64,000 nt of DNA, taken from the NCBI RefSeq assembly GCF_000423545.1, contig NZ_KE384031.1:29177-93176 (forward strand), read 5' to 3'. A model generated the notes under the pieces. That model had not been told where the DNA came from and ran no database searches. It was given only the letters and a program-made list of their open reading frames with translations. This document shows positions 12,051-21,522 of this stretch, one piece after another. Made by a program: the position numbers and the translations under genes. Position 1 is the first letter of the stretch, and every line of letters starts with the position of its first letter. This DNA is from Metapseudomonas resinovorans DSM 21078 (GTDB taxonomy: Bacteria; Pseudomonadota; Gammaproteobacteria; Pseudomonadales; Pseudomonadaceae).

Positions 12051-12239
12051 ATGGATATCGGGACTCTCCGCGGTATAGGCACCTTCGTCGTCTTCGTCGC
12101 CTTCATCGGTGTCGTGCTCTGGGCCTACAGCAGCAGGCGCAAGAGCAGCTTCGACGAAGCAGCCAACCTGCCTTTCGCGGATGAGCCTCCGAAGTCCGCC
12201 AAGCGCGACGAGCAAGCTTCTAGGAGTGAGAAAGAATGA
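12051..12239 (+). CDS. ccoQ1: cbb3 oxidase small subunit CcoQ, isoform 1
   Basis: A 62-residue one-span membrane protein, [15 protein letters not shown]..., with the [13 protein letters not shown] motif and a longer lysine/serine-rich tail than CcoQ2. It lies six bases after ccoO1, and its stop overlaps the ccoP1 ATG. The role is stabilisation or modulation of the cbb3 complex, by family. Confidence 0.94.
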   Translation: MDIGTLRGIGTFVVFVAFIGVVLWAYSSRRKSSFDEAANLPFADEPPKSAKRDEQASRSEKE

Positions 12240-13210
12240 CTTCGTTCTGGAGTTGGTACGTAACCCTGCTCACCGGCGCCACGCTGGTGGCGCTGACCTG
12301 GCTGATCTTCGCCACCCGTCGTGGCCAGCGCCAGGAAAGCACCGAAGAAACCGTCGGCCATGCCTTCGACGGCATCGAGGAATATGACAACCCGCTGCCC
12401 AAGTGGTGGTTCATGCTGTTCGTCGGCACCCTGATTTTCGCCGTCGGCTACCTGGTCATGTACCCGGGCATGGGCAACTGGAAAGGCATCTTCCCCGGTT
12501 ACAACGAAGTGACCGAGGGCAAGCCCTTCGCCAACGGCGAGGCTGGCTGGACTGGCGTGCACCAGTGGGAAAAGGAAATGGACAAGGCCGACAAGGAATA
12601 CGGCCCCATCTTCGCCAAGTACGCAGCCATGCCGATCGAGGAAGTGGCCCAGGACCCGAAAGCGCTGAAAATGGGTGGCCGCATGTTCGCGTCCTACTGC
12701 TCCGTGTGCCACGGCTCCGATGCCAAGGGCGCCTACGGCTTCCCGAACCTGACCGACCGCGACTGGCGCTGGGGGGGCGAAGCCGCCACCATCAAGACCA
12801 CCATCATGGCTGGCCGCCACGGCATCATGCCGGCCTGGGGTGAAGTCGTCGGCGACCAGGGCGTGCGCGACGTTGCCGCCTTCCTGCGCGTGACCCTGCA
12901 CGGTCGCGAACTGCCTAAGGACGTGAAGGCTGATCCGGAAGCCGGTAAAGCCATCTACGCTGCCAACTGCGTGGCCTGCCACGGTCCGGAAGGCAAGGGC
13001 ACCCCGGCGATGGGCGCTCCAGACCTGACCCACCCGAGCGCCTTCATCTACGGCAGCAGCTACGCCCAACTGCAACAGACCATCCGCTATGGTCGCCAAG
13101 GCACCATGCCGGCCCAGGAGCAAATCCTCGGTAACGACAAGGTGCACCTGCTGGCTGCCTACGTGTACAGCCTGTCGCAGAAACCTGCTGCAGAAGCGGA
13201 AGCCAAGTAA
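12236..13210 (+). CDS. ccoP1: cbb3 oxidase di-haem cytochrome c subunit, isoform 1
   Basis: A 324-residue di-haem electron entry subunit. Two hydrophobic N-terminal segments are followed by CSVCH (Cys155, Cys158, His159) and CVACH (Cys245, Cys248, His249). Compared with CcoP2 it has a 13-residue insertion near residues 91-107 ([15 protein letters not shown]) between the membrane part and the first haem domain. Last gene of the second operon; an imperfect 15-bp-arm hairpin follows at 13219-13253. Confidence 0.96.
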   Translation: MTSFWSWYVTLLTGATLVALTWLIFATRRGQRQESTEETVGHAFDGIEEYDNPLPKWWFMLFVGTLIFAVGYLVMYPGMGNWKGIFPGYNEVTEGKPFANGEAGWTGVHQWEKEMDKADKEYGPIFAKYAAMPIEEVAQDPKALKMGGRMFASYCSVCHGSDAKGAYGFPNLTDRDWRWGGEAATIKTTIMAGRHGIMPAWGEVVGDQGVRDVAAFLRVTLHGRELPKDVKADPEAGKAIYAANCVACHGPEGKGTPAMGAPDLTHPSAFIYGSSYAQLQQTIRYGRQGTMPAQEQILGNDKVHLLAAYVYSLSQKPAAEAEAK

Positions 13211-13218
13211 TACCCTCG

Positions 13219-13253
13219 CCTGCCATGCGCGACGCACTGTCGCACATGGCAGG
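13219..13253 (+). terminator. Strong hairpin after ccoP1
   Basis: CCTGCCATGCGCGAC (13219-13233), loop GCACT, and GTCGCACATGGCAGG (13239-13253) pair with one mismatch over 15 positions. There is no T-run after it, so it may be a weak or attenuating terminator or an mRNA 3' protector rather than a standard intrinsic terminator. Its apex resembles the smaller hairpin at 9698-9716. Confidence 0.5.
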
Positions 13254-13345
13254 CCGCTATCAGGCGTACCATATATAGCGGGCAAAAAGACTCCGACCGG
13301 CGATGTACTGGTCAGGGCGCCGACAACCGCCGTGGTATGAGAACG

Positions 13346-14761
13346 ATGAGCGAACAGATTCCTGTCAAGAACGTCACCCCTTCCCCGGCCAAGGGCGGTG
13401 AAACCACCGACCTGTACGCCAGCCGCGAAAAAATCTACACCCGAGCCTTCACGGGCCTGTTCCGCAACCTGCGCATGGCAGGTGGCGCCTTCCTCTTCCT
13501 GCTCTACTTCGGCACTGTCTGGCTGAGCTGGAACGACCGCCAGGCCGTCTGGTGGAACCTCCCCGAGCGAAAGTTCTACATCTTCGGCGCCACCTTCTGG
13601 CCCCAGGATTTCGTCCTCCTCTCCTGGCTGCTGATCATCTGCGCCTTCGGACTGTTCTTCATCACCGTATTCGCCGGACGCGTCTGGTGCGGCTACACCT
13701 GCCCGCAGAGCGTTTGGACCTGGATATTCATGTGGTGCGAAAAAGTCACCGAAGGTGACCGCAACCAGCGCATGAAGCTCGACAAGGCCCCCATGAGCGG
13801 CCAGAAAATCCTGCGCAAGTCTGCCAAGCATGGCCTCTGGCTGCTGATCGGCTTCGCCACCGGCATCACCTTCGTCGGTTACTTCACCCCCATCCGCGAA
13901 CTGGTCTTCGAATTCTTCACGGGCGCAGCCAGTGGCTGGGCCTACTTCTGGGTGGGCTTCTTTACCCTTGCCACGTACGGCAACGCCGGCTGGCTGCGCG
14001 AGCAGGTGTGCATCTACATGTGCCCGTACGCGCGCTTCCAGAGCGTGATGTTCGACAAGGACACCCTGATCGTTTCCTACGATCCTCGTCGCGGTGAATC
14101 CCGCGGCCCGCGCAAGAAAGGCACCGACTACAAGGCCCAGGGACTTGGTGACTGCATCGACTGCACCATGTGCGTCCAGGTCTGCCCCACCGGCATCGAC
14201 ATTCGTGACGGCCTGCAGATCGAATGCATCGGCTGCGCCGCGTGCATCGACGCCTGCGACAGCATCATGGAAAAGATGAACTATCCGAAAGGACTGATCA
14301 GCTACACCACCGAGCACAACCTCAATGGCCAGAAGACGCAGCTGATACGCCCGCGCCTGATCGGTTACGCTATTGCACTCGTCGCCATGATCGGCCTCTT
14401 CGCTTACGCCGTAGCCATTCGCTCCCTCGTAGAACTGGACGTTATCAAGGACCGCGTGTTGTTCCGCGAGAACGAGCAGGGTCGGATCGAGAACGTCTAC
14501 ACCCTGAAGATCATGAACAAGTCCCAGGTCGACCAGACCTTCGTCATCGACGCCGAAGGCCTTGATGGCCTGGTCTACGAGGGCAAGCGTGAAGTCCGCG
14601 CCGACGCGGGTGAAGTGCTCTCGGTACCGGTGGAGCTGTCCATCGACCCCGACCAGCTGCCGTCCAGCACCAACAAGATCCTCTTCCGCGTCCACAGCGC
14701 GGATGACCCCAGTATCAAGACCGACGCCGACAGCCGCTTCATCGGCCCCAGCGTCCGCTAG
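13346..14761 (+). CDS. ccoG: CcoG (RdxA/FixG), cupric reductase for cbb3 oxidase assembly
   Basis: CcoG is an inner-membrane iron-sulphur protein that reduces Cu(II) to Cu(I) for cbb3 assembly. Counting from ATG 13346 the protein has 471 residues. Several membrane spans lie in the first half, with the NapH/RdxA-like VWCGYTCPQSVW block. Two 4Fe-4S ferredoxin motifs follow (Cys270, 273, 276, 280 and Cys294, 297, 300, 304), then a C-terminal membrane span and an Ig-like periplasmic domain. An in-frame ATG at 13337 would add MRT; neither start has a strong Shine-Dalgarno, and I prefer MSEQIPVK. It heads the ccoGHIS assembly cluster. Confidence 0.94.
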   Translation: MSEQIPVKNVTPSPAKGGETTDLYASREKIYTRAFTGLFRNLRMAGGAFLFLLYFGTVWLSWNDRQAVWWNLPERKFYIFGATFWPQDFVLLSWLLIICAFGLFFITVFAGRVWCGYTCPQSVWTWIFMWCEKVTEGDRNQRMKLDKAPMSGQKILRKSAKHGLWLLIGFATGITFVGYFTPIRELVFEFFTGAASGWAYFWVGFFTLATYGNAGWLREQVCIYMCPYARFQSVMFDKDTLIVSYDPRRGESRGPRKKGTDYKAQGLGDCIDCTMCVQVCPTGIDIRDGLQIECIGCAACIDACDSIMEKMNYPKGLISYTTEHNLNGQKTQLIRPRLIGYAIALVAMIGLFAYAVAIRSLVELDVIKDRVLFRENEQGRIENVYTLKIMNKSQVDQTFVIDAEGLDGLVYEGKREVRADAGEVLSVPVELSIDPDQLPSSTNKILFRVHSADDPSIKTDADSRFIGPSVR

Positions 14762-14775
14762 CAAACGGAAGACCC

Positions 14776-15273
14776 ATGCAGTCCGAAACTCCCAGCCCCT
14801 GGTACAAGCAGCCCTGGCCCTGGTTCATCCTCGCCATTCTCGGCACCTCGGTGGTGCTCGGCACCACCATGCTGGTGATCGCCACCCGAAACCCACCGAG
14901 CCTGGTCTCCGACAACTATTACGAAGTCGGCAAGGGCATCAACACCTCACTGGAACGCGAGAACCTCGCCAAGCAGCTCGGCATGCAAGCCAGCCTGCAA
15001 GTGGATGAGGCCAGCGGCGAAGTCGAGCTGCAACTGGTCGGCGAAAGCCGTCCGCAGCAACTGGTGCTGAGCCTGCTCTCCCCTACTCAGCCGGAGAAGG
15101 ACCGTCGCATCGTGCTCCAGCCCCAGGCTGACGGCCACTACCGCGGCCACCTGCAGGACACGGTCAACGGGCGCCGCTTCGTCGAGCTGATCGGCCAGGA
15201 GCAGGGCCAGGACTGGCGCCTGTTCGAGGAAGAAACCCTGAACAAGGGCAGTGTTATCCGCCTCGGCGAATAA
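14776..15273 (+). CDS. ccoH: CcoH/FixH-family cbb3 oxidase assembly protein
   Basis: A 165-residue protein with one N-terminal membrane span (about residues 14-37, following SPWYKQPWPW), then a periplasmic domain with the DNYYEVGKGIN motif of the FixH family. CcoH is needed for assembly or stability of the cbb3 complex. It lies 14 bases after ccoG and 6 bases before ccoI, the usual gene order. Confidence 0.9.
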   Translation: MQSETPSPWYKQPWPWFILAILGTSVVLGTTMLVIATRNPPSLVSDNYYEVGKGINTSLERENLAKQLGMQASLQVDEASGEVELQLVGESRPQQLVLSLLSPTQPEKDRRIVLQPQADGHYRGHLQDTVNGRRFVELIGQEQGQDWRLFEEETLNKGSVIRLGE

Positions 15274-15279
15274 GCGCCC

Positions 15280-17679
15280 ATGAGCGCACCACTTTCCTGC
15301 TACCACTGCGGCTTGCCGGTTCCGGCCGGCAGTCGTTTCGAGGCCCGCGTGCTGGGAGAGACGCGGGCCATGTGCTGCCCGGGTTGCCAGGCGGTAGCCG
15401 AAGCCATCGTCGCCGGCGGTCTGGAAAGCTACTACCGCCACCGCAGCGACAGCGCCCCCAACCCTGACACCCTGCCCCGCGAGCTCCCCGAGGAGCTGGC
15501 CCTCTACGACCGCGCCGAAGTCCAGCAGCCCTTCGTTCAGCACCAAGGCGAACTGAGCGAGACCTGCCTGCTGATCGAGGGCATCAGTTGCGCCGCCTGC
15601 GGCTGGCTGATCGAGAAACACCTGAAGACTTTGCCGGGCGTTGCCGAGGCCAGCCTCAACCTCTCCAACCATCGTCTGCAGGTACGTTGGTCCGACAGCC
15701 AGCTGCCGCTGAGCCGGATGCTCAAGGAGCTGCGCAAGATCGGCTATGCCGGCCACCCCTACAAAGCGGACGAAGCCGCCGAACGTCTGGCCAGCGAAAA
15801 CCGCCGCGCCATGCGCCAGCTGGGCGTCGCCGGCCTGCTCTGGATGCAGGTGATGATGGCTGCCATGGCCACCTGGCCGGAGTTCAACATCGACCTGTCC
15901 CCCGAGCTGGACACCATCCTGCGCTGGGTCAGCCTGTTCCTCACCACGCCGATCGTCTTCTACTGCTGCGGTCAGTTCTTCCGCGGCGCCCTGCGCGATT
16001 TGCGCACACGCCACCTGACCATGGACGTTTCGGTCTCCCTGGCCATCGGCGGTGCCTATGTCGCCGGCATCTGGTCCACCGTCACCGGCGTGGGCGAGCT
16101 CTACTTCGACGCCGTGGGCATGTTCGCCCTGTTCCTCCTCGCCGGCCGCTACCTGGAACGCCGAGCGCGTGAACGCACGGCCGCCGCCACCGCGCAATTG
16201 GTCAACCTGCTGCCGGCTTCCTGCCTGCGCCTGGATGCGACCGGGCACAGCGAGCGAATCCTGCTAAGCGAACTGAAGGTCGGTAACCGCGTCCTGGTGC
16301 CGCCGGGCGCATTGATGCCGGCTGACGGCCAGATTCTCACCGGCCAGTCCAGCGTCGACGAGTCCCTGCTTACCGGCGAATACCTGCCCCACCCACGTGG
16401 CGAAGGCGATACCGTCACGGCCGGCACCCTCAACGTCGAAGGCCCGCTGACCATCGAAGTCCAGGCGCTGGGTGACGACACCCGCCTCTCCGCCATCGTG
16501 CGCCTGCTGGAGCGCGCCCAGGCGGACAAGCCGCGTCTGGCCGAGCTCGCGGACAAGGTCGCCCAGTGGTTCCTGCTGATCGTCCTCGCTGCTGCCGCCA
16601 TCGTCGGCGCCATCTGGTGGCAGATCGACCCGGACCGCGCGTTCTGGGTCGTGCTCTCCCTGCTGGTCGCCACCTGCCCCTGCGCCCTGGCCCTGGCCAC
16701 CCCCACCGCCCTGACCACCGCCACCGGCAGCCTGCACAAGCTCGGTCTGCTGCTGACCCGCGGACATGTGCTGGAAGGCCTGAACCAGATCGACACAGTG
16801 ATTTTTGACAAGACCGGCACCCTCACGGAAGGCCGTCTGACGCTTAGCGCCATCCACCCCTTGGGCGCGATGGATCGCGATACCTGCCTGGGCCTGGCCG
16901 CCGCCCTCGAGAGCCGCTCCGAACACCCGATCGCGCGTGCCTTCGGCCGCGCCCCACAAGCGGCCGATCAGGTCTCAAGCGTGCCTGGCCGAGGCCTGGA
17001 AGGCCGGGTTGGCGAGCACCTGCTGCGCATCGGCCAGCCCGGCTTCGTCGCCGAACTCAGCGGCCAGCCGGTACCCAGCATTCCTGGCGACCAGGGCCAG
17101 TGGCTGCTGCTGGGGGATGAACAAGGACCGCTGGCCTGGTTTGTCCTCGACGACCGCCTGCGGGAAGACGCCCCGGCCCTGCTCGATGACTGCCGCGAAC
17201 GCGGCTGGAAGCTCCTGCTGCTGTCAGGCGACAGCTCACCCATGGTTGCTGGCATTGCCCAACAACTCGGCATCGACGACGCCCGTGGCGGCCTCACGCC
17301 GGATGCCAAGCTGGAAGTGTTGCGCCATCTCCACCAGCAGGGCCACAAGGTCCTGATGCTGGGCGACGGCGTCAACGACGTACCGGTGCTGGCCGGCGCC
17401 GACATCAGCGTCGCCATGGGCAGCGCCACCGACCTGGCCAAGACCAGCGCCGATGCCGTGCTCTTGTCCAATCGCCTCGACAGCCTGGTGCAGGCGTTCG
17501 CTCTGGCCCGCCGGACCCGCCGCATCATCATCGAGAACCTGGCCTGGGCGACCCTGTACAATGGCCTGGTGCTGCCCTTCGCCGCCCTCGGCTGGATCAC
17601 CCCGCTCTGGGCCGCATTCGGCATGTCGGTCAGCTCGCTTCTGGTGGTAATCAACGCCTTGCGCCTGGCCCGCACCTGA
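15280..17679 (+). CDS. ccoI: CcoI (FixI), P1B-type copper-transporting ATPase for cbb3 assembly
   Basis: CcoI is the copper P-type ATPase that exports Cu(I) for insertion into CcoN. The 799 residues start with a cysteine-rich segment (CYHCG and CCPGC), followed by an HMA metal-binding domain with CAAC (Cys104, Cys107). Eight membrane spans are predicted. The ion path motif is CPC (Cys466, Cys468), the phosphorylation motif DKTGT has Asp510, and the hinge is GDGVND. All catalytic elements are intact. Directly downstream of ccoH and 27 bases before ccoS. Confidence 0.96.
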   Translation: MSAPLSCYHCGLPVPAGSRFEARVLGETRAMCCPGCQAVAEAIVAGGLESYYRHRSDSAPNPDTLPRELPEELALYDRAEVQQPFVQHQGELSETCLLIEGISCAACGWLIEKHLKTLPGVAEASLNLSNHRLQVRWSDSQLPLSRMLKELRKIGYAGHPYKADEAAERLASENRRAMRQLGVAGLLWMQVMMAAMATWPEFNIDLSPELDTILRWVSLFLTTPIVFYCCGQFFRGALRDLRTRHLTMDVSVSLAIGGAYVAGIWSTVTGVGELYFDAVGMFALFLLAGRYLERRARERTAAATAQLVNLLPASCLRLDATGHSERILLSELKVGNRVLVPPGALMPADGQILTGQSSVDESLLTGEYLPHPRGEGDTVTAGTLNVEGPLTIEVQALGDDTRLSAIVRLLERAQADKPRLAELADKVAQWFLLIVLAAAAIVGAIWWQIDPDRAFWVVLSLLVATCPCALALATPTALTTATGSLHKLGLLLTRGHVLEGLNQIDTVIFDKTGTLTEGRLTLSAIHPLGAMDRDTCLGLAAALESRSEHPIARAFGRAPQAADQVSSVPGRGLEGRVGEHLLRIGQPGFVAELSGQPVPSIPGDQGQWLLLGDEQGPLAWFVLDDRLREDAPALLDDCRERGWKLLLLSGDSSPMVAGIAQQLGIDDARGGLTPDAKLEVLRHLHQQGHKVLMLGDGVNDVPVLAGADISVAMGSATDLAKTSADAVLLSNRLDSLVQAFALARRTRRIIIENLAWATLYNGLVLPFAALGWITPLWAAFGMSVSSLLVVINALRLART

Positions 17680-17706
17680 GCCACGCATTTTCAATCGGAG
17701 CCCCTG

Positions 17707-17928
17707 ATGCCAGCGCTTTACATACTGATTCCGGTCGCCATCGGCCTGGTCGGTTTCGCCATCTGGCTGTTCTTCTGGGCCGTGGACAGCGGCCAGTACG
17801 ACGACCTGGACGGGCCGGCCCACAGCATCCTCTTCGATGACGAGGACCCCAAGCACAAGGCTGGCATCGCCGAAGCCGAGGGCAACAACAAGGACAAACA
17901 GGACGAGCAGGACGAGCCCCGTGGCTGA
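17707..17928 (+). CDS. ccoS: CcoS, cbb3 oxidase maturation protein
   Basis: A 73-residue protein with one N-terminal membrane span (residues about 4-26, containing LVGFAIWLFFWAV). The conserved SGQYDDLDGPAHSILFDDE block of CcoS follows, then a very charged Lys/Asp/Glu/Gln tail. CcoS is required for cofactor insertion into the cbb3 oxidase. GGAG eight bases before the ATG is a good ribosome site. Its end overlaps the GTG start of the next gene by eight bases. Confidence 0.94.
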   Translation: MPALYILIPVAIGLVGFAIWLFFWAVDSGQYDDLDGPAHSILFDDEDPKHKAGIAEAEGNNKDKQDEQDEPRG

Positions 17929-18652
17929 ACTTGCTCCTCTGCTGCTTTCTGCCCTGATCCTCGGCCTGCTCGGAGGCGGCCATTGCCTCGGCATGTGTGG
18001 TGGCCTGATGGGCGCCCTGACCCTGGCCATCCCCCCTGAACAACGCGCCCGGCGCCTGCGCCTGCTGCTGGCCTACAACCTCGGTCGCATCCTCAGCTAC
18101 GCCCTCGCTGGCCTGCTCATCGGCCTCGCCGGCTGGGCCATTGCCAGCAGCCCGGCAGCCATGGCCCTGCGCGTGGTGGCGGCGCTGCTGCTGATCTGCA
18201 TGGGCCTCTACCTGGCGGGTTGGTGGAGCGGCCTGACCCGCATCGAAGCACTGGGACAGGGCCTCTGGCGCCACATCCAGCCGGCAGCGCGCAAGCTGCT
18301 GCCGGTTTCCAGCCTGCCCCGCGCCCTGCTGCTGGGCGGACTCTGGGGCTGGCTGCCCTGCGGCCTGGTCTACAGCACCCTACTCTGGGCCGCCAGCCAA
18401 GGTTCGGCCGCCGACAGCGCATTGCTGATGCTTGCCTTCGGCCTCGGGACCCTGCCCGTGTTGATCGCTACCGGCCTCGCCGCCGAGCGTCTGACCGCAC
18501 TGCTGCGCAAGCGCGGCGTGCGTGTCGCCGGTGGCATGCTGGTAGTCCTGTTCGGTCTCTGGACTCTGCCCGGCCCCCACCAGGCGTGGCTGATGGGTCA
18601 CGGTGGACACGACAGCAGTGCCGCCACCAGCGAGCATCAACACAGCCACTAA
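17921..18652 (+). CDS. SafE/TauE-like membrane protein of the cco cluster
   Basis: A 243-residue polytopic membrane protein starting at GTG 17921 (VAELAPLLLSALILG); no ATG fits the family start, and the longer open frame upstream is just the shifted ccoS region. The HCLGMCGG motif near residue 22 is typical of the SafE-like membrane family found beside ccoS in many Pseudomonas genomes, where a role in metal handling for the oxidase is suspected but not proved as far as I know. It ends in a His-rich tail (HGGHDSS, HQHSH) that could bind metal. Translation is coupled to ccoS. Confidence 0.85.
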   Translation: MAELAPLLLSALILGLLGGGHCLGMCGGLMGALTLAIPPEQRARRLRLLLAYNLGRILSYALAGLLIGLAGWAIASSPAAMALRVVAALLLICMGLYLAGWWSGLTRIEALGQGLWRHIQPAARKLLPVSSLPRALLLGGLWGWLPCGLVYSTLLWAASQGSAADSALLMLAFGLGTLPVLIATGLAAERLTALLRKRGVRVAGGMLVVLFGLWTLPGPHQAWLMGHGGHDSSAATSEHQHSH

Positions 18653-18657
18653 ACGGC

Positions 18658-18671
18658 TTGATACAAATCAA
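18658..18671. promoter_or_regulatory. Anr/FNR box upstream of hemN
   Basis: TTGATACAAATCAA is a perfect TTGAT-N4-ATCAA palindrome, placed 62 bases before the hemN ATG. Anaerobic induction of hemN by Anr is well known in P. aeruginosa. Confidence 0.92.
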
Positions 18672-18733
18672 GATCGCTCAAGCGGGTGCCCCATAGACTC
18701 CCTGGCACTGATATCCGAACCGGGGACACCTGC

Positions 18734-20116
18734 ATGCTCGACAACATTCGCTGGGACGCGGGCCTGATCCACCGCTACGACACTCCAGGCCCCCGCTACA
18801 CCTCCTACCCCACCGCCGTGCAATTCACCCACCGGGTAGGCTCCTTCGACATGCTTCATGCCCTGCGTGACAGTCGCAAGGCCCGTCGCCCCCTGTCGCT
18901 TTACGTCCATGTGCCGTTCTGCGCGAACATCTGCTACTACTGCGCCTGCAACAAGGTCATCACCAAGGATCGCGGCCGCGCTCTGCCCTATCTGGAACAC
19001 CTGGAGCGGGAAATCGAACTGCTGGCCTGCCACCTTGATCCGCAGCAGAGAGTTGAGCAACTGCACTTCGGGGGCGGCACCCCGACCTTTCTCAGCCATG
19101 ACGAACTGCGCCGGCTCATGGGTCATCTGCGCAAGCACTTCAGCCTGCTGGACGACGACTCGGGGGACTACGGTATCGAAATCGATCCGCGCGAGGCCGA
19201 CTGGTCCACCATGGGCCTGCTCCGTGAACTGGGCTTCAACCGCGTCAGCCTTGGCGTGCAGGACCTGGACCCCGCCGTGCAACGCGCCGTCAACCGCCTG
19301 CAGAGCCTGGAGGAAACCCGCGCCATCGTTGAAGCCGCGCGTACCTTGCAGTACCGCTCACTGAACCTCGACCTGATCTACGGCCTGCCCAAGCAGAACC
19401 CGGAGAGCTTCGCCCGCACTGTGGACGAAGTCATCGCCCTGCAACCGGACCGGCTTTCGGTGTTCAACTACGCCCACCTGCCGGATCGTTTCATGCCGCA
19501 ACGGCGGATTCGCAGCGAAGACCTGCCCAGCCCTGGGCAAAAGCTGGAAATGCTCCAGCGCAGCATCGAGCAGTTGAGCGCTGCCGGGTACCGCTACATC
19601 GGCATGGATCACTTCGCCTTGCCCGACGACGATCTCGCCATCGCCCAGGAAGACGGCAGCCTGCAACGCAACTTCCAGGGGTACACCACCCACGGCCATT
19701 GCGACCTGATTGGTCTGGGCGTATCGGCCATCAGCCAGATCGGCGACCTCTACTGCCAGAACACGGTGCAGCTCAACGACTACCAGGGTGCGCTGGGGCA
19801 AGACCTGCTGGCTATCAATCGGGGGCTGATGTGCGACGAGGACGACCGCATCCGCAGAGCGGTGATCCAGCAACTGATCTGCGCCTTCGAGCTGGATTTC
19901 GCGAGCATCGAAACCCGTTTCAACATCGAATTTCGCGGCTACTTCGCTGACATCTGGCCGCAATTGCAGCAAATGAGCGAGGATCGCCTGATCGACCTCA
20001 GCGACGGCCGCATCGACGTTCTGCCTGCTGGGCGCCTGCTGGTGCGCTCGTTGTGCATGCTCTTCGACAACTACCTGGCGGGGCAGAACCAGCAACGATT
20101 CTCCCGCGTCATCTGA
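18734..20116 (+). CDS. hemN: HemN, oxygen-independent coproporphyrinogen III oxidase
   Basis: HemN is the radical SAM enzyme converting coproporphyrinogen III to protoporphyrinogen IX without oxygen, so haem can be made for the cbb3 oxidase under low oxygen. The 460-residue length matches the family. The iron-sulphur motif has Cys63, Cys67 and Cys70, with the additional Cys72 (CANICYYCAC), as in E. coli HemN one residue earlier. GGGTPTF is the SAM-binding glycine motif. The ATG at 18734 starts the conserved MLDNIRWD; the open frame begins earlier but overlaps the Anr-box region. Controlled by the Anr box at 18658-18671. Convergent with the next gene, the stops seven bases apart. Confidence 0.96.
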   Translation: MLDNIRWDAGLIHRYDTPGPRYTSYPTAVQFTHRVGSFDMLHALRDSRKARRPLSLYVHVPFCANICYYCACNKVITKDRGRALPYLEHLEREIELLACHLDPQQRVEQLHFGGGTPTFLSHDELRRLMGHLRKHFSLLDDDSGDYGIEIDPREADWSTMGLLRELGFNRVSLGVQDLDPAVQRAVNRLQSLEETRAIVEAARTLQYRSLNLDLIYGLPKQNPESFARTVDEVIALQPDRLSVFNYAHLPDRFMPQRRIRSEDLPSPGQKLEMLQRSIEQLSAAGYRYIGMDHFALPDDDLAIAQEDGSLQRNFQGYTTHGHCDLIGLGVSAISQIGDLYCQNTVQLNDYQGALGQDLLAINRGLMCDEDDRIRRAVIQQLICAFELDFASIETRFNIEFRGYFADIWPQLQQMSEDRLIDLSDGRIDVLPAGRLLVRSLCMLFDNYLAGQNQQRFSRVI

Positions 20117-20123
20117 AATCGGC

Positions 20124-20573
20124 TCAGGCGGCGAGCAACTGGTTCAGCTCCACCGCCTGCTCCTCACTGAGATTCGACTCACGAACCAGCTTGGCGAGAT
20201 TCAGGTTGGCGCTGCTCAGGGCCCCTTGCAACGACGTAAGCTGATTGCGTACTGCCTCCAGACGCTGGGCGCGGGTTTCATCGTCCAGGCTCCGGTCGGC
20301 CGCGATGGCATCCAGTTCGGCCTTCCGCTCGGCAATCTGCGCCTTGAGGGCGCGGATCATCTTCAGGAGCTCCTTGATGCCATCCGGCAGGCTGCTCTTG
20401 TCGATGTCGTCATTCTTCTGCGGCTCGCCGGGCTTGCCGAGGTTCGACAGGCTGACGCGAATCCCTTGTCGCACGGCATGCATGTCCACCGGGGCCTCAT
20501 CCTGCCGTGCGACCTGTCGCCGCACCGACTCCGCCACCCGAGAAACCGCGCTATTCGTGTCCACGCGCAACAT
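20124..20573 (-). CDS. Conserved hypothetical protein with coiled coil, between hemN and anr
   Basis: A 149-residue soluble protein beginning MLRVDTNSAVSRV, with a good AAGGAGC ribosome site five bases before the ATG. The frame is open further upstream, but that part lies in the anr promoter region. The N-terminal half is polar; residues about 60-135 are strongly helical with alternating charges and leucines (KELLKMIRALKAQIAERKAE), suggesting a coiled coil. I recognise no domain. A similar small gene occupies the hemN-anr gap in other Pseudomonas (PA1545 position), so it is conserved in place. It is divergent from anr. Confidence 0.8.
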   Translation of the reverse strand: MLRVDTNSAVSRVAESVRRQVARQDEAPVDMHAVRQGIRVSLSNLGKPGEPQKNDDIDKSSLPDGIKELLKMIRALKAQIAERKAELDAIAADRSLDDETRAQRLEAVRNQLTSLQGALSSANLNLAKLVRESNLSEEQAVELNQLLAA

Positions 20574-20719
20574 AGGCCGCTCCTTGCCTGAATACCGCCC
20601 GGATATCGACCATTGCCGGCAAAACTTGAGCAACAAGTCAGATAGGCTTTTTCTGGCCGTTGCCTACACCCTGCGTTACCCTTACGAGCATTGTGTGTAT
20701 GCCTCGCAAGGAATGGTTC

Positions 20720-21454
20720 ATGTCCGAAATCATCAAGGTGCGCAACGTACCCCAGGCCCACTGCAAGGACTGCAGCCTGGCCGCCCTTTGTCTGCCCCTG
20801 TCGCTGAACATGGAGGACATGGACGCGCTGGACGACATCGTCAAACGCGGCCGCCCGCTGAAGAAAGGCGAACTCCTCTTCCGTCAGGGCGATACCTTCG
20901 GCTCGGTCTTCGCAGTACGCTCCGGCGCCCTCAAGACCTTCACCGTTACTGACACTGGCGAAGAGCAGATCACCGGCTTCCACCTGCCCAGCGAACTGGT
21001 AGGCCTTTCCGGCATGGACACCGAGCTCTACCCGGTTTCTGCCCAAGCCCTGGAAACCACCTCGGTGTGCGAAATTCCCTTCGAGCGCCTGGACGAACTC
21101 TCGGTCCAGCTGCCGCAGTTACGTCGTCAGTTGATGCGCGTGATGAGCCGCGAGATCCGCGACGACCAGCAGATGATGCTGCTGCTGTCCAAGAAAACCG
21201 CCGACGAGCGCATCGCCACCTTCCTGGTCAACCTCTCCGCACGCTTCCGCGCCCGCGGCTTCTCGGCCAACCAGTTCCGCCTGGCCATGTCGCGCAATGA
21301 AATCGGTAATTACCTGGGCTTGGCTGTAGAAACCGTCTCCCGCGTCTTCACCCGTTTCCAGCAGGCCAACCTGATTGCCGCCGAAGGCAAGGAAGTGCAC
21401 ATTCTCGACCCCATCGAACTCTGCGCCATGGCAGGCGGGAGCATCGAAAGCTGA
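20720..21454 (+). CDS. anr: Anr, FNR-type anaerobic transcription regulator
   Basis: Anr is the oxygen-sensing CRP/FNR regulator of Pseudomonas. The 244 residues include an N-terminal cysteine cluster (Cys15, Cys18, Cys24) and Cys117, which hold the 4Fe-4S cluster. A cyclic-nucleotide-like beta barrel follows, then a dimer helix, then a C-terminal helix-turn-helix with [15 protein letters not shown], containing the E..SR residues that read TTGAT half sites. ATG 20720 gives MSEIIKVRN, the known start; the open frame begins 60 bases earlier. Two perfect boxes for it lie in this window, before ccoN2 and hemN. Confidence 0.97.
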   Translation: MSEIIKVRNVPQAHCKDCSLAALCLPLSLNMEDMDALDDIVKRGRPLKKGELLFRQGDTFGSVFAVRSGALKTFTVTDTGEEQITGFHLPSELVGLSGMDTELYPVSAQALETTSVCEIPFERLDELSVQLPQLRRQLMRVMSREIRDDQQMMLLLSKKTADERIATFLVNLSARFRARGFSANQFRLAMSRNEIGNYLGLAVETVSRVFTRFQQANLIAAEGKEVHILDPIELCAMAGGSIES

Positions 21455-21522
21455 TCCCCCGCAGACCTGCCGGCCTGGCAGGTCCGCCTGTCCCACCCTG
21501 CCCTTCCCATCAGGCATTGACG

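Noticed and set aside
12125..14764. Very long minus-strand open frame (about 880 codons) opposite ccoP1 and ccoG
   Set aside because: It is the antisense of well-identified genes; high GC removes stop codons on the opposite strand. The translation shows no family features.
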